Counted from the first letter of the stretch, positions 10,331 to 20,767 are shown. The stretch is DNA of 64,000 nucleotides from Barnesiella sp. (GCA_014800945.1 JAAVFD010000011.1:1-64000), one strand, 5' to 3'. Notes: generated by a model not told the origin, from the letters alone. A program made the numbers and translations.

Positions 10331-10530
10331 CAGCATCGCCTCTTACGGAGCTGAGTTAAACACCTCCGGCGTTGGATGAATCAGGGCTCTGTTCCGGGCA
10401 CGTAAACGTACCCGCTAACAAAATCAGAAGCCCTCCGGGCTTACATCGGTTGGGGTTTCTCACAGGCTCGCTCTTGCGGGGAGCCGATGCATCATGTTCC
10501 TACAAGATGCGCACCTCGGATGACCCTCGG
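10331..10530. repeat. Mosaic of GC-rich palindromes (REP/BIME-like or structured intergenic element)
   Basis: AACACCTCCGGCGTT (10359-10373), GGGCACGTAAACGTACCC (10396-10413), AAGCCCTCCGGGCTT (10428-10442) and CATCGG...CCGATG (10444-10489) in ~130 bp. Confidence 0.6.
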
Positions 10531-10541
10531 TTACTTACAGA

Positions 10542-11396
10542 TTATTTGCTTTCTGAAGGCACAAGAGAGTAGAGCCACTTTATTTCTTCAGCCCATATCT
10601 CCTCATTAGGAGTTTCAAGAATAAGAGGAATATTATCCATACGCGGGTCTTCCATAAGCATCTTGAAGAATTCCTTGCCTATTGCTCCCAGTCCGAGTGA
10701 TTCATGGCGGTCAACCTTGCTGCCCAAGCCTTTCTTGGAGTCGTTGAGGTGCATACCGCTCAGATACTTGAAGCCAATTTCTCGCTCAAACTCATTCCAT
10801 GTTGCGGTGTAACCCTCAGGGGTAGCGAGGTCGTAGCCGGAGGCGAATGTATGGCATGTGTCTATACACACTCCCACTCTCTCTTTATCCTCTATCTTGT
10901 TGATAATATGTCCAATCTGAGCGAATGTAAAGCCCAGGTTGCTGCCTTGTCCTGCCGTATTCTCTATTACAGCCTTGACTCCGGAAGTTTCAGCAAGTGC
11001 AATATTTATTGATTCCGCAATCAGGTCAAGGCATTTCTCTGGCTCAATAAGTTTGAGATGGCTTCCCGGATGAAAATTAAGCATGGTAAGACCCAACAGC
11101 TCGCATCTGCGCATCTCGTCAAGAAAAGCTTCGCGACTTTTGTCAAGCTTCTCGGCATCAGGAGCACCGAGATTTATAAGGTAGCTGTCATGAGGCAGGA
11201 TCTGGGCGGGGGAGAACCCGAATTTTTCGCAATTCGCCTTAAATGCCTCAGCTTCCTGAGGCTTAATGGCAGGGGAGGCCCAACGTGAAGGATTTCTTGT
11301 GAAAAGAGCAAATGCCTTTGCACCTATATTTGCTGCGTTGATTGGTGCCTGACTAACCCCTGGACTTGCGCTTACGTGCGCTCCTATATATTTCAT
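10542..11396 (-). CDS. nfo: Deoxyribonuclease IV (endonuclease IV)
   Basis: [57 protein letters not shown]. Confidence 0.96.
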   Translation of the reverse strand: MKYIGAHVSASPGVSQAPINAANIGAKAFALFTRNPSRWASPAIKPQEAEAFKANCEKFGFSPAQILPHDSYLINLGAPDAEKLDKSREAFLDEMRRCELLGLTMLNFHPGSHLKLIEPEKCLDLIAESINIALAETSGVKAVIENTAGQGSNLGFTFAQIGHIINKIEDKERVGVCIDTCHTFASGYDLATPEGYTATWNEFEREIGFKYLSGMHLNDSKKGLGSKVDRHESLGLGAIGKEFFKMLMEDPRMDNIPLILETPNEEIWAEEIKWLYSLVPSESK

Positions 11397-11464
11397 GACT
11401 TTTTTACGTTTTTAATGTTTTTGCAAATATAATACAATTTCATAAGAACCGGCTCTAAACGTAC

Positions 11465-12541
11465 CTATAGGTCAAAATCAAATGTGAGCTGTCGCCAAAC
11501 CTCTTCCTTTCTGTCACGTTGCGGATTGCTGACACCTATTCCTATAAGTCTTACGGGACGGAGGGCAAGATCGGTTTCGTTAAGGAGGTGAAGAGCACTT
11601 TCGTATATATCATCAACCGAGCTGAAATCCTTATCTCCCGTAATGCTACGGCTGATATTGGTGAAATCGTAAAATTTCAGCTTGAGAGTAAGGGTACAGC
11701 CGCTGAAATCCTTCCTGGTAATTCTTGAGTACAGATCCTCTGCCGCCTCACGGAGATATACAGACAGTTCCCCTTTGTCGAGAATATCTCTTTCAAGAGT
11801 GTGTTCGCAACTCAGTGATTTTCTGATACGTACAGGCTCTACAGGGCGATTGTCTATTCCTCTGGCAAAATCGTAATAAAGCTGTCCAGCTTTTCCGAAG
11901 TTCATAATCAGCAGTTCTGCCGACCATTGAGCAAGGTCGCTTCCGTTGTGTATTCCAAGCTGATGCATCTTCTTGGCAGTAACCGGTCCCACACCCCAGA
12001 AGCTCTCTACGGGCAATGATTTGATAAAATCCTGCGCCTTGCTCGGATGAATGGTGCAAAGTCCGTCAGGCTTACGGTAATCAGACGCAATTTTTGCAAG
12101 AAACTTATTATAGCTCACACCTGCCGAAGCAACAAGATTGAGTTCTTCCCTAATCTCCTGCTTTATTCTTTTGGCGATATCTACAGCCAGCTCTAATCCG
12201 GGCTTGTTTTCAGTGACATCCAGAAAAGCCTCGTCAAGACTTATCGGCTCAATAATGTCAGTGTAGCGGTGAAAAATCTTGTGGATTTCGGAAGAAACCT
12301 GCTTGTAAACATCCATTCTTCCGTCAACAAAAATGAGAGACGGACACCTGCGCCTGGCGGTTGCGCTCGGCATTGCGGACCGGACACCGAATCGTCTCGC
12401 CTCATAGCTTGCCGCAGCAACAACTCCACGTCCACCTTCATGCCCCACTGCAATCGGCTTTCCCCGCAGTTCCGGATTGTCGCGCTGTTCCACCGAAGCG
12501 TAGAAGGCATCCATATCCACATGAATAATCTTCCTCATCAT
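11465..12541 (-). CDS. dinB: DNA polymerase IV
   Basis: MMRKIIHVDMDAFYASVEQRDNPELRGKPIAVG, SLDEAFLDVT. Confidence 0.96.
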   Translation of the reverse strand: MMRKIIHVDMDAFYASVEQRDNPELRGKPIAVGHEGGRGVVAAASYEARRFGVRSAMPSATARRRCPSLIFVDGRMDVYKQVSSEIHKIFHRYTDIIEPISLDEAFLDVTENKPGLELAVDIAKRIKQEIREELNLVASAGVSYNKFLAKIASDYRKPDGLCTIHPSKAQDFIKSLPVESFWGVGPVTAKKMHQLGIHNGSDLAQWSAELLIMNFGKAGQLYYDFARGIDNRPVEPVRIRKSLSCEHTLERDILDKGELSVYLREAAEDLYSRITRKDFSGCTLTLKLKFYDFTNISRSITGDKDFSSVDDIYESALHLLNETDLALRPVRLIGIGVSNPQRDRKEEVWRQLTFDFDL

Positions 12542-12583
12542 TATTATTACAAATTTAACAGAACCATTTGTACCGCGCAAGCG

Positions 12584-12613
12584 TTGAATTGTTAAAAAAC
12601 TGTTGTATATTTG
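12584..12613 (+). promoter_or_regulatory. Promoter: -33 (G)TTG, 19-bp spacer, -7 TATATTTG
   Basis: gttg ending at 12586, TATATTTG at 12606-12613, ATG at 12618. Confidence 0.6.
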
Positions 12614-12617
12614 CTTT

Positions 12618-13658
12618 ATGAAACTTAAAAATTTACTTGCAGCAGCAACCTTTGCGGTTGCATCTATTGCCGCCGTTGATTCCTCGGCTTGCTCACTTGT
12701 TTCTTATCAAGGTGATAGTTCGCTTGTTATAGTTGGCAGGTCACTTGACTGGAAGACTCCGATTCCAACAAATCTATATGTCTATCCCAAAGGCATGAAG
12801 AAGGTAGGAAATACCACTCCTGATGCTGTTAAATGGACGTCCAAATACGGTGCTGTCTATGCGGTTGGCTATGACGGCGGCGTTACCGAAGGTATGAACG
12901 AAAAAGGTCTTGCTGTTAACGGACTTTTCTGTAAGGGAACAGTATATGTGAATCCGGAAACAGAAGGCAGACCGGCTATGTCGCTTGCAGTATTCGTGGC
13001 ATGGATTCTTGATAATTTCGCCACAACACAGGAGGCGATAGATGAGATAGCCAAGCAGAATTTCACTATTTCCGGAGCAACCTTTGACGGTGGTACTGTT
13101 TCAACACTCCACTGGGCGCTGAATGATGCCCAGGGCAACAGCGCGGTGTTTGAGTTTGACCATGGAAATATCAAGGTGTATAACAATGACTCAGTGAGGG
13201 TGTTTACAAATGACCCGACATATCCGCAGATGATTGCCATAAACAATTATTGGAAAGGTATTGGCGGCACAAATATGCTTCCCGGTACAGTAAAGAGCCC
13301 GGACCGTTTTGTTAGAGCCGCTTTCTTTGAAAAAAATGTAGCCAAGACAGCTGATTCAACCATAGGTGTGGCTATTGCAAGAAGTATAATTATGAATGTT
13401 TCTGTGCCTTACCTCTATACTGTAAACGGAGAGCCAAACGTATCTTCAACTCAGTGGAGATCATACGCAAACCTTCGCGATAAATATTATTATTTCGAAC
13501 CGGTAACACATCTTGGAGTGATTTATGTTGATCTCAGCAAGTGTGATTTGAGAAAAGGAGCACCGGTGATGAAACTGACTGTGGCAAATGCCGAAAATTC
13601 AGTAGGTTGCGCCAATAGCCTCCTTGTGCCAAGCGCACCATTCACCCCAATGTATTAA
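12618..13658 (+). CDS. Secreted linear-amide C-N hydrolase (choloylglycine hydrolase / penicillin acylase family, Ntn type)
   Basis: Signal peptide, then SSA|CSLVSYQGDSSLVIVGRSLDWKTPIPTNLYVYPKG; GGVTEGMNEKGLAVNGLF. Confidence 0.9.
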   Translation: MKLKNLLAAATFAVASIAAVDSSACSLVSYQGDSSLVIVGRSLDWKTPIPTNLYVYPKGMKKVGNTTPDAVKWTSKYGAVYAVGYDGGVTEGMNEKGLAVNGLFCKGTVYVNPETEGRPAMSLAVFVAWILDNFATTQEAIDEIAKQNFTISGATFDGGTVSTLHWALNDAQGNSAVFEFDHGNIKVYNNDSVRVFTNDPTYPQMIAINNYWKGIGGTNMLPGTVKSPDRFVRAAFFEKNVAKTADSTIGVAIARSIIMNVSVPYLYTVNGEPNVSSTQWRSYANLRDKYYYFEPVTHLGVIYVDLSKCDLRKGAPVMKLTVANAENSVGCANSLLVPSAPFTPMY

Positions 13659-14758
13659 TGAAACTCAGATATTTAGCTATACTCATAAGCATATTTTTGG
13701 CAGCGTGGAATCTCCGCGCTGCCAATCTTGTTGATTCAACAGAGTTCAGCCGAATGTCCTGGGTAAAACAGCTCATGGCTTCCAATTTCAATGTCAATGC
13801 TCCGGGAATAAATTACCCTAAGTTCGCAAGATTTTGCGTAAACGTTTATAACTGGGGCGACAGAACTTTCAATACCTATGATACAACGTATGTTGAAGGC
13901 ACGGGTAAAAACTGGAAAGCAATGATAAGGAGTTATAACTGGATTACAGCTAATGAAATGTTCTTCTCACCAAGGGAATACCTCAGAATCAGGTCCAATA
14001 TTTACAGTGACCTTGGAGCACACCTCAGCTTTATGGCTGTGAGTGTGGGCTACACATGGGATGTAAATGCGATTTTAGGCAGAGAGTCATCTCTGAGACG
14101 CAGCTTCAATTTCAATTTCGTATGCGCCTTGTTTTCAGCGGGAATAAATTACAATAAAACCAACGGGGGTACAAAAATCACACATTTCGGTAATTATGAC
14201 CTGGATAAATGGCTTGATTATAAGTTTGATAATATATCGCAGGAAACTCTGGGGGGCAATATCTATTACTTTTTCAACCATAGGAAGTACTCTCAGGGAG
14301 CGGCATATAATTTTTCCAAGTATCAGCTGAAGAGTGCCGGCAGCTGGATGATTGGCCTGAGTTACAATTATCAGAGGATAAGTATGGATTTTTCAGGTTT
14401 GCCCTCGGAAATGATAGGAGCTATGCCATCTTTGCAACAGAATTACAATTTCAGATATACCGACTATGATGTGATAGGAGGTTACGGTTATAACTGGGTT
14501 CTGAAACCGAGGGTTTGGCTCATGAATCTGACAGTATTGCCTTCTATCGGTTACAAGCATTGCTTCGAGGGCACTACTGACGGTAAAAAAGATATGTTTT
14601 CAGGCAATATTCTTGTGAGAGGATCGGTGGTATTTAATCACCGCAGCCTATTTGCCGGTGCAATAGCTAATTACGAAGGGCACTCATATCTCGCAAAAGG
14701 ATTTTCATTCTTCAATAATATCCCTTCGGTATCAGTGGTTGCAGGGGTACGTTTCTGA
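13658..14758 (+). CDS. DUF4421-domain protein, probable outer-membrane beta-barrel
   Basis: Signal peptide plus aromatic-rich alternating pattern; overlaps the upstream stop by 1 nt (TAATG). Confidence 0.75.
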   Translation: MKLRYLAILISIFLAAWNLRAANLVDSTEFSRMSWVKQLMASNFNVNAPGINYPKFARFCVNVYNWGDRTFNTYDTTYVEGTGKNWKAMIRSYNWITANEMFFSPREYLRIRSNIYSDLGAHLSFMAVSVGYTWDVNAILGRESSLRRSFNFNFVCALFSAGINYNKTNGGTKITHFGNYDLDKWLDYKFDNISQETLGGNIYYFFNHRKYSQGAAYNFSKYQLKSAGSWMIGLSYNYQRISMDFSGLPSEMIGAMPSLQQNYNFRYTDYDVIGGYGYNWVLKPRVWLMNLTVLPSIGYKHCFEGTTDGKKDMFSGNILVRGSVVFNHRSLFAGAIANYEGHSYLAKGFSFFNNIPSVSVVAGVRF

Positions 14759-14764
14759 AAAAGG

Positions 14765-15478
14765 TTACAGGCTGCCTTGATCGGCATAAGAATAGTAGCC
14801 TTCTGAACCAATAATCAAGTGGTCAAGTAAGCGCATATCAAGCAGTTGCGCCGCATCTTTGATTTTTCGGGTGAGTCTGTCGTCCTCAGCACTCGGGCGG
14901 AGATTGCCGCTGGGATGATTATGCACTGCTATGATACCCGAAGCGAGTCTGTCAACCGCCATTTTCATGAGCAGCTTAATATCCACCACAGTGGCAGAAG
15001 TGCCTCCGCGACTCACACACTCGGCGGCTGTGATGCGGTTGGCTCTTGTAAGTGTAAGAATCCAGAACTCTTCTCTGTCAAGTCGTTCAAGGTGTCCTCG
15101 GATGTAATTATATGCATCTGATGAGGTTCGCACCGTATTGGCAGTTTTAGCTTTTTCGTCACGGCAGCGAATGCCGAGTTCAAATGCCGCGGCAAGGCTC
15201 ACCGCTTTAGCCGGTCCTACCCCTTTGAAGGTTCTGCACATTTCGTTGATGCGCATGCAAGATAGGGAATAGAGGCTGTTATGAGCCTTATTGAGCATCT
15301 CCCGGCTAAGGTCCATAACCGATTTACCTTGCATTCCTCCACCGAGTATAATGGCAAGCAGCTCTGCATTACTGAGCGACCGGATGTCATTTTTTATCGC
15401 TTTTTCGCGAGGGCGGTCATCCTCGCTCAAATCAGCTATTCTTCCGGTAAACTCTATTTCTTTATCTTCCTGAAACAT
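14765..15478 (-). CDS. radC: JAB-domain DNA repair protein RadC
   Basis: DRPREKAIKNDIRSLSNAELLAIILGGG and AVHNHPSGNLRPSAEDDRLTRKIKDAAQLLDMRLLDHLIIG. Confidence 0.95.
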   Translation of the reverse strand: MFQEDKEIEFTGRIADLSEDDRPREKAIKNDIRSLSNAELLAIILGGGMQGKSVMDLSREMLNKAHNSLYSLSCMRINEMCRTFKGVGPAKAVSLAAAFELGIRCRDEKAKTANTVRTSSDAYNYIRGHLERLDREEFWILTLTRANRITAAECVSRGGTSATVVDIKLLMKMAVDRLASGIIAVHNHPSGNLRPSAEDDRLTRKIKDAAQLLDMRLLDHLIIGSEGYYSYADQGSL

Positions 15479-15485
15479 AGCAACC

Positions 15486-16490
15486 TTATTTACCGCGACG
15501 CATCTCAATTTCTTCCTGAACATTTCTGCCGCGCCTCAGCACAATTTTCGTGAACCAGGCTTTCAGAAATCCGTATCCGTAGCCGCAGATCTGGATGATG
15601 CTTGCCGGCAGAGCAAGTGCGGCAATCTTGACCGAACGGGTGCCTGTAAGTGCCGAAATGAAGATAGCCGCGAGATATAAGCCAATGGGCAGCAGCCACC
15701 AGGGTGATAAAAATATGCCGAGAAGCACACACGCCAGTCCGGCAATAACCGCTACCGCAGGGAGAGCATGAACGAGTTTAAGCGAGTCGGGATAAAGCAG
15801 TTTAAGGGTAATTCGGGACATTCCGAACACATATACCTGCCTCAGGAATTTCTTGAAATTAACCCGGCGCTTGTGAAATACTGCGGCTTCACGAATAAGT
15901 CCGATTTGGAATCCGGCATTTCTGATTCGCATACTCATATCTATGTCCTCGGAAAACATTTCCCTGAAGCCTCCGATGCGATTATACACCTCGCGCGTAT
16001 AACCCATATTGAAGGAGCGAGGAGTGAATTTTTCCATGCTCACCTTGCCTCCGCGTATTCCTCCGGTGGTGAGAAAAGAGGTCATGGCAAAGTTGATGGC
16101 TTTCTGGACAGATGAAAATGACTCGTGAGCGGCATCCGGACCACCGAAACAATCCAATGGGTTGGATTCCAGATTCTTGCTGAGCTTATTGAAATAATTG
16201 TCAGGGATTACACAGTCGCTGTCAAAAAATATGAGCATATCTCCATGGCTTCGCTCAATACCGTAATTTCTGGCAATGGATCTGCCTTCGTTGCTTTTAT
16301 GGTAATATTGCAGGTTGAGGTTTCCTCCGAATCGTTCAACGGCATCGGTACAAGGCTCGGTCGAGCCGTCCTCAACAAGTATTACTTCAAAATCACGTTC
16401 AGTCTGCCTGTCAAGGCTCGCCAGTAAATCAGCGACCTCATCGTTGCGGTTATATACAGGTACTATTACCGAATATTTGGGATTAGCCAT
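15486..16490 (-). CDS. Glycosyltransferase family 2
   Basis: YSVIVPVYNRNDEVADLLASLDRQT...EVILVEDGS; FFDSDC; C-terminal membrane segments. Confidence 0.92.
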   Translation of the reverse strand: MANPKYSVIVPVYNRNDEVADLLASLDRQTERDFEVILVEDGSTEPCTDAVERFGGNLNLQYYHKSNEGRSIARNYGIERSHGDMLIFFDSDCVIPDNYFNKLSKNLESNPLDCFGGPDAAHESFSSVQKAINFAMTSFLTTGGIRGGKVSMEKFTPRSFNMGYTREVYNRIGGFREMFSEDIDMSMRIRNAGFQIGLIREAAVFHKRRVNFKKFLRQVYVFGMSRITLKLLYPDSLKLVHALPAVAVIAGLACVLLGIFLSPWWLLPIGLYLAAIFISALTGTRSVKIAALALPASIIQICGYGYGFLKAWFTKIVLRRGRNVQEEIEMRRGK

Positions 16491-17632
16491 CAGCTCATTC
16501 TTGATTTATAGTCCTCAAAATTGAATTGGCGCAGATATTCCGTTGTTCCGTCACTCTTTACAAGAGCTATAGAGGGGTGGGAGATACCGTTGAACATGGT
16601 TGTTTTTACGATAGTGTAGTGGTTCATATCCTCAAAGGTTAGCCTGTCTCCTTCTTTTAGCGGGTTTTCAAATGTCCAGTTACCCATAAAGTCACCGCTC
16701 AGGCAGGAGTTTCCCCCTATTCGGTAAGCGGGTTTATCCTCTGTCTCGGCAGTACTTTCGGTAATAGCCGGTTTGTATGGCATTTCAAGGCAATCAGGCA
16801 TGTGACAAGCAAAGGAAGCATCAATAATGGCTGTTTTTATCCCTTGATTTTCAACGACATCAACAACAGAAGTTATCAGGTCGCCGGTGCGCCAGGTGAA
16901 GGCACTTCCCGGTTCGAGTATCACCTCAAGCCAGGGATATCTGCTTTTGAAGTTCTTGAGTAGTGATATAAGAAAATCTATATCATACCCTTCTCTTGTC
17001 ATAAGATGTCCGCCTCCCATATTAACCCATTTGACTTGCGGCAAAAGATGCCCGAACTGTTGCTCAAAAGCGGCGAGCACCTTGGCAAGGTCGTGAGAAT
17101 CAGACTCGCAGAGAGCGTGGAAGTGGAGCCCCTCTATATATTCCGGTAATTTGTTACCAATGGCATCGGCTGTAACACCGAAGCGTGAACCGGGGAGGGC
17201 GGGATTATAAATGTCAGTCTCGATAACCGAACATTGCGGGTTGACTCTTAGCCCGGTTGACACCCCGGCTGCTAATGCTCGTGGTGCAAACCTTTTAGCC
17301 TGGTCAAGCGAATTAAATGTTATGTGAGTGGAGCCCTTTATGTATTTATCAATTGTCTCTTCGGTGTATGCAGGACAGTAGGAATGTGCATCTCCGCCTA
17401 AAGTGGTGTTTCCCAGCTCAAGCTCATTGAGTGATGATGCTGTGAAATCGCGGCAGTATTCACCGATGATATCAAAAGTTTTCCACAAAGCGTTGGCTTT
17501 GAACGCCATTATAATTTTTGCTCCCGAGCGCTTGCTCACATTGCTGATGAGCTGAAGGTTTTTACGAAGTTTGTCTTCATAAACAACATAGCAAGGGGTC
17601 TGGATATTTTCCGGTGTCAGTTTATTACTCAT
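16490..17632 (-). CDS. nspC: Carboxynorspermidine decarboxylase
   Basis: IQTPCYVVYEDKLRKNL, IIMAFKANALWKTF, WVNMGGGHLMTREGYD, ILEPGSAF. Confidence 0.93.
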   Translation of the reverse strand: MSNKLTPENIQTPCYVVYEDKLRKNLQLISNVSKRSGAKIIMAFKANALWKTFDIIGEYCRDFTASSLNELELGNTTLGGDAHSYCPAYTEETIDKYIKGSTHITFNSLDQAKRFAPRALAAGVSTGLRVNPQCSVIETDIYNPALPGSRFGVTADAIGNKLPEYIEGLHFHALCESDSHDLAKVLAAFEQQFGHLLPQVKWVNMGGGHLMTREGYDIDFLISLLKNFKSRYPWLEVILEPGSAFTWRTGDLITSVVDVVENQGIKTAIIDASFACHMPDCLEMPYKPAITESTAETEDKPAYRIGGNSCLSGDFMGNWTFENPLKEGDRLTFEDMNHYTIVKTTMFNGISHPSIALVKSDGTTEYLRQFNFEDYKSRMS

Positions 17633-19938
17633 TTCAGTATTTTGAATCTGGCGAATTTCAGCAGAAGCAGTTTGCTGCCCGTGTTATCGAACTCAACGGT
17701 AATTCTTGCTTCAGCCTGAGAGGTATCCACTGCGGTAATTGTTCCGGTGCCGAAACGTGAGTGTTCAATTCTCAAGCCTTCGCTGAGGTCTGCAGTACTG
17801 TGTTTATCTTCTCCTCCGGCTCCGGATGACGTTGATGCCGAAGCCGAAGCAGCCGGCACGCCGGAGCGTTGTGGAACGGCTCGGTAGCTGCCCGAGGTGC
17901 GTGGCGACTGTGAGTGATATGATGACCTGTAATTTTCAAAACTCGGACGTGGGGCATTCAGGCTCGCTCCGCTCACAAGGTCAAGGTATTCAGGGTTTAT
18001 GTCCCGCAAAAAGCGCGATGGTGAGCACATTACAGTCTGACCGTTGCGGTAACGGGACGAAGCATAGCTTATCATGCAGAAAGACCTTGCTCGGGTTATG
18101 GCAACGTACAGGAGGCGACGCTCCTCTTCGATTTCAGCGAGTGAACTGTTCGCCATAGCGGAGGGGAACAGGTCCTCCTCAACTCCGACAATAAATATGT
18201 TATTGAATTCAAGCCCTTTGGCAGCGTGAACAGTCATAAGTGTAATCCGCTCCTCAACCGAGTTGTCATTATCCTGATCGGTAGCAAGTGAAATGCCGGC
18301 AAGATAATCGGTCATGGAGTTGTTTTCCGAACCCTCCTCACGCTGCTCATCCACAAATTCCTTCACACCGTTTATAAGCTCGGAAAGGTTCTCTTGCTTG
18401 GATATGCTTTCCGGAGTGCGGTCATGAATGAGCATACTCATCAGTCCGGTGCGCTCAATTATCTGTTTCGCTACAGCTTCGGCATCCATTCCGCTGTTGT
18501 TCAGCTGAATGAATCCGTTTATCAGTTCCCGGAATCCGTCGAGTTTTTTAGCCGTGCCGCTGTTGATATTAAGGTCGTACTCCGCTGGATTTTCCAGTAC
18601 GGTCCACATGCTCACATTAGCATCAATCGCACATCTGACAATTTTGGCAACAGTGGTTTCTCCTATTCCTCGGGCAGGGAAGTTTATGATGCGTTTAAGC
18701 GCCTCGTCATCATTGGGATTAACACTCAACCTGAAATAAGCTATAGCATCTTTTACCTCTTTGCGCTGATAGAATGACAGACCACCGTAAATCCTATACG
18801 GGATATTTCTTTTTCTCAGTGACTCCTCAAGGATACGGCTTTGTGCATTGGTTCGGTACAGAATAGCGAATTCGTCAAAGCTGTCTCCGGTTGCCATTTT
18901 TATCTGCGATATACGGTTGGCAACCAGAAAGCTCTCCTCAAAGTCGCTGTAACTCTGCACAACCTCGATTTTTTTACCTGGCTCCTTCTCGGAGAAAACC
19001 TGCTTGCGAATCTGCTCGGTATTTTTTTCAATGAGAGAGTTTGCCGCGTTTATGATATTCTGTGTTGAACGGTAATTCTGCTCGAGCTTGAATATCTTCA
19101 GCTGAGGATATGCATTTTTAAGATTGAGGATATTGCGGATATTGGCACCTCGGAAAGAATAGATGCTCTGCGCATCATCACCAACAACACATAGGCTCTG
19201 ATTCTCTTTAGTGAGCTGACTCACAATAACGTGCTGGGCAAAATTAGTGTCCTGATACTCATCCACGAGAATGTATCGGAAAAAATCCTGATAGTGGCGA
19301 AGCACATCCGGATTGTCTCTCAGCAGCAGATTGGTGTAATAAAGCAGGTCATCAAAATCCATAGCTCCGGCAGCGATACATCTGTCGCGGTATATCCGGT
19401 ATATAGCGTAAGTCTGAGGTCGTCGGGCATTTTTATCCGCTTCCATAACATCGGCGAGCCGGGCATACTTTTCGGGTGATATCAGAGCATTTTTAGCAGA
19501 CGATATAGCGGACTGGATGGTGGATGGCTTATATATCTTCTCATCCAGAGCCATATCTTTTATGATGGATTTTATAAGCGACTTACTGTCTGCCGAGTCG
19601 TAAATGGTGAAGTTGCTTTTGTAGCCCACTCGTTCAGCATTGCTGCGCAACATTCTTGCAAATATGCTGTGAAAAGTACCCATCCAAAGCTTGCTTGCCG
19701 TTGGAGCTCCCACAAGCTGCTCGATTCTCTCACGCATTTCGCGTGCCGCTTTGTTGGTAAAGGTAAGCGCGAGAATTCGCCAAGGCTCATATCCATTGTG
19801 AAGAAGATGCACAATCTTGTAGGTGAGCACTCTGGTTTTTCCCGACCCGGCTCCTGCAATAACAAGTGCCGGCCCGTCAGTATAAGTAACCGCAGCCTGT
19901 TGAGGCGCGTTGAGTTCGTCAAGATAATTACTATTCAT
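17629..19938 (-). CDS. ATP-dependent helicase, UvrD/PcrA/Rep family
   Basis: MNSNYLDELNAPQQAAVTYTDGPALVIAGAGSGKTRVLTYKI; VDEYQDTN; VVGDDAQSIYSFRGA. Confidence 0.96.
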   Translation of the reverse strand: MNSNYLDELNAPQQAAVTYTDGPALVIAGAGSGKTRVLTYKIVHLLHNGYEPWRILALTFTNKAAREMRERIEQLVGAPTASKLWMGTFHSIFARMLRSNAERVGYKSNFTIYDSADSKSLIKSIIKDMALDEKIYKPSTIQSAISSAKNALISPEKYARLADVMEADKNARRPQTYAIYRIYRDRCIAAGAMDFDDLLYYTNLLLRDNPDVLRHYQDFFRYILVDEYQDTNFAQHVIVSQLTKENQSLCVVGDDAQSIYSFRGANIRNILNLKNAYPQLKIFKLEQNYRSTQNIINAANSLIEKNTEQIRKQVFSEKEPGKKIEVVQSYSDFEESFLVANRISQIKMATGDSFDEFAILYRTNAQSRILEESLRKRNIPYRIYGGLSFYQRKEVKDAIAYFRLSVNPNDDEALKRIINFPARGIGETTVAKIVRCAIDANVSMWTVLENPAEYDLNINSGTAKKLDGFRELINGFIQLNNSGMDAEAVAKQIIERTGLMSMLIHDRTPESISKQENLSELINGVKEFVDEQREEGSENNSMTDYLAGISLATDQDNDNSVEERITLMTVHAAKGLEFNNIFIVGVEEDLFPSAMANSSLAEIEEERRLLYVAITRARSFCMISYASSRYRNGQTVMCSPSRFLRDINPEYLDLVSGASLNAPRPSFENYRSSYHSQSPRTSGSYRAVPQRSGVPAASASASTSSGAGGEDKHSTADLSEGLRIEHSRFGTGTITAVDTSQAEARITVEFDNTGSKLLLLKFARFKILK

Positions 19939-20071
19939 CTCTACAAAGATAATAGAATTCCCCGGGAATCCCAAACCTACAGCAATATCCTGTCACCAGC
20001 AAGCAGATATCGGCTGTTATCCGAGTCCGAACTCCTCCCTGTCGGAATCCTCGGTAGTTGCTAACTGATGT

Positions 20072-20767
20072 TTATGAATTGATGTGCTCAGATAGCTTGC
20101 GGAAACTTTTGGCTGTTCCGATGCAGGTGAGAGTGTCGCTCTGCTCTATCTTAGCATCGGCAAGTTCTTCCGCTGAAAGGAGCTGAGGCTCAGGTTGATT
20201 GATTCCGAGGATGTTGCGTTTGTCTTTCAATCGTGTAACAGCAACGAGCTTCAAGCCGTATGTGCTTTCCAAGGCTTCAGCATCATATTTCATTCCTACC
20301 ATGAAATCGGGCACCTTGAATTTAATGACGTAGTGTGAATCATCAATCTTAAGGCAGTCAACTCCCGATCCGAGTGCTATTTCGTGCACCAGATCTTCTG
20401 CTGCTCTCTGTTCTGGAGTGAGAATACGGTCGATATTGAATCCCTCCAGTATTGATTCATGAATTTTATCAATAGCCCTCGCATATATATGTTTCACGCC
20501 CTCTTTTTTGAGGAGGGCTACAGTTTTGATGCTGGCACCGAAGTTTTCTCCTATGGCAACAATCACAATATCTACATTGTTGAGGGGAAGAACTCCCAGA
20601 GAAATTTCATCGGTAGAATCAATTATATATGCAGTGGAAATCAAATCTTTGATAGATTCTACCAATCCGGGATTGACATCCGCGCCAATAACCTCGTGCC
20701 CCATGTTGGTGAGGTCAACAGCAAGGTTTGAGCCATATATTCCGAGTCCAATTATTAGATATCGCAT
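20072..20767 (-). CDS. trkA: TrkA-family potassium uptake regulatory protein (NAD-binding)
   Basis: MRYLIIGLGIYGSNLAVDLTNMGHEVIGADVNP; TrkA-N/TrkA-C pattern. Confidence 0.9.
   Translation of the reverse strand: MRYLIIGLGIYGSNLAVDLTNMGHEVIGADVNPGLVESIKDLISTAYIIDSTDEISLGVLPLNNVDIVIVAIGENFGASIKTVALLKKEGVKHIYARAIDKIHESILEGFNIDRILTPEQRAAEDLVHEIALGSGVDCLKIDDSHYVIKFKVPDFMVGMKYDAEALESTYGLKLVAVTRLKDKRNILGINQPEPQLLSAEELADAKIEQSDTLTCIGTAKSFRKLSEHINS

Noticed and set aside
10372-10572. 66-aa ORF in the palindrome island
   Set aside because: It coincides with the inverted repeats and overlaps the 3' end of nfo; no protein-like signal.
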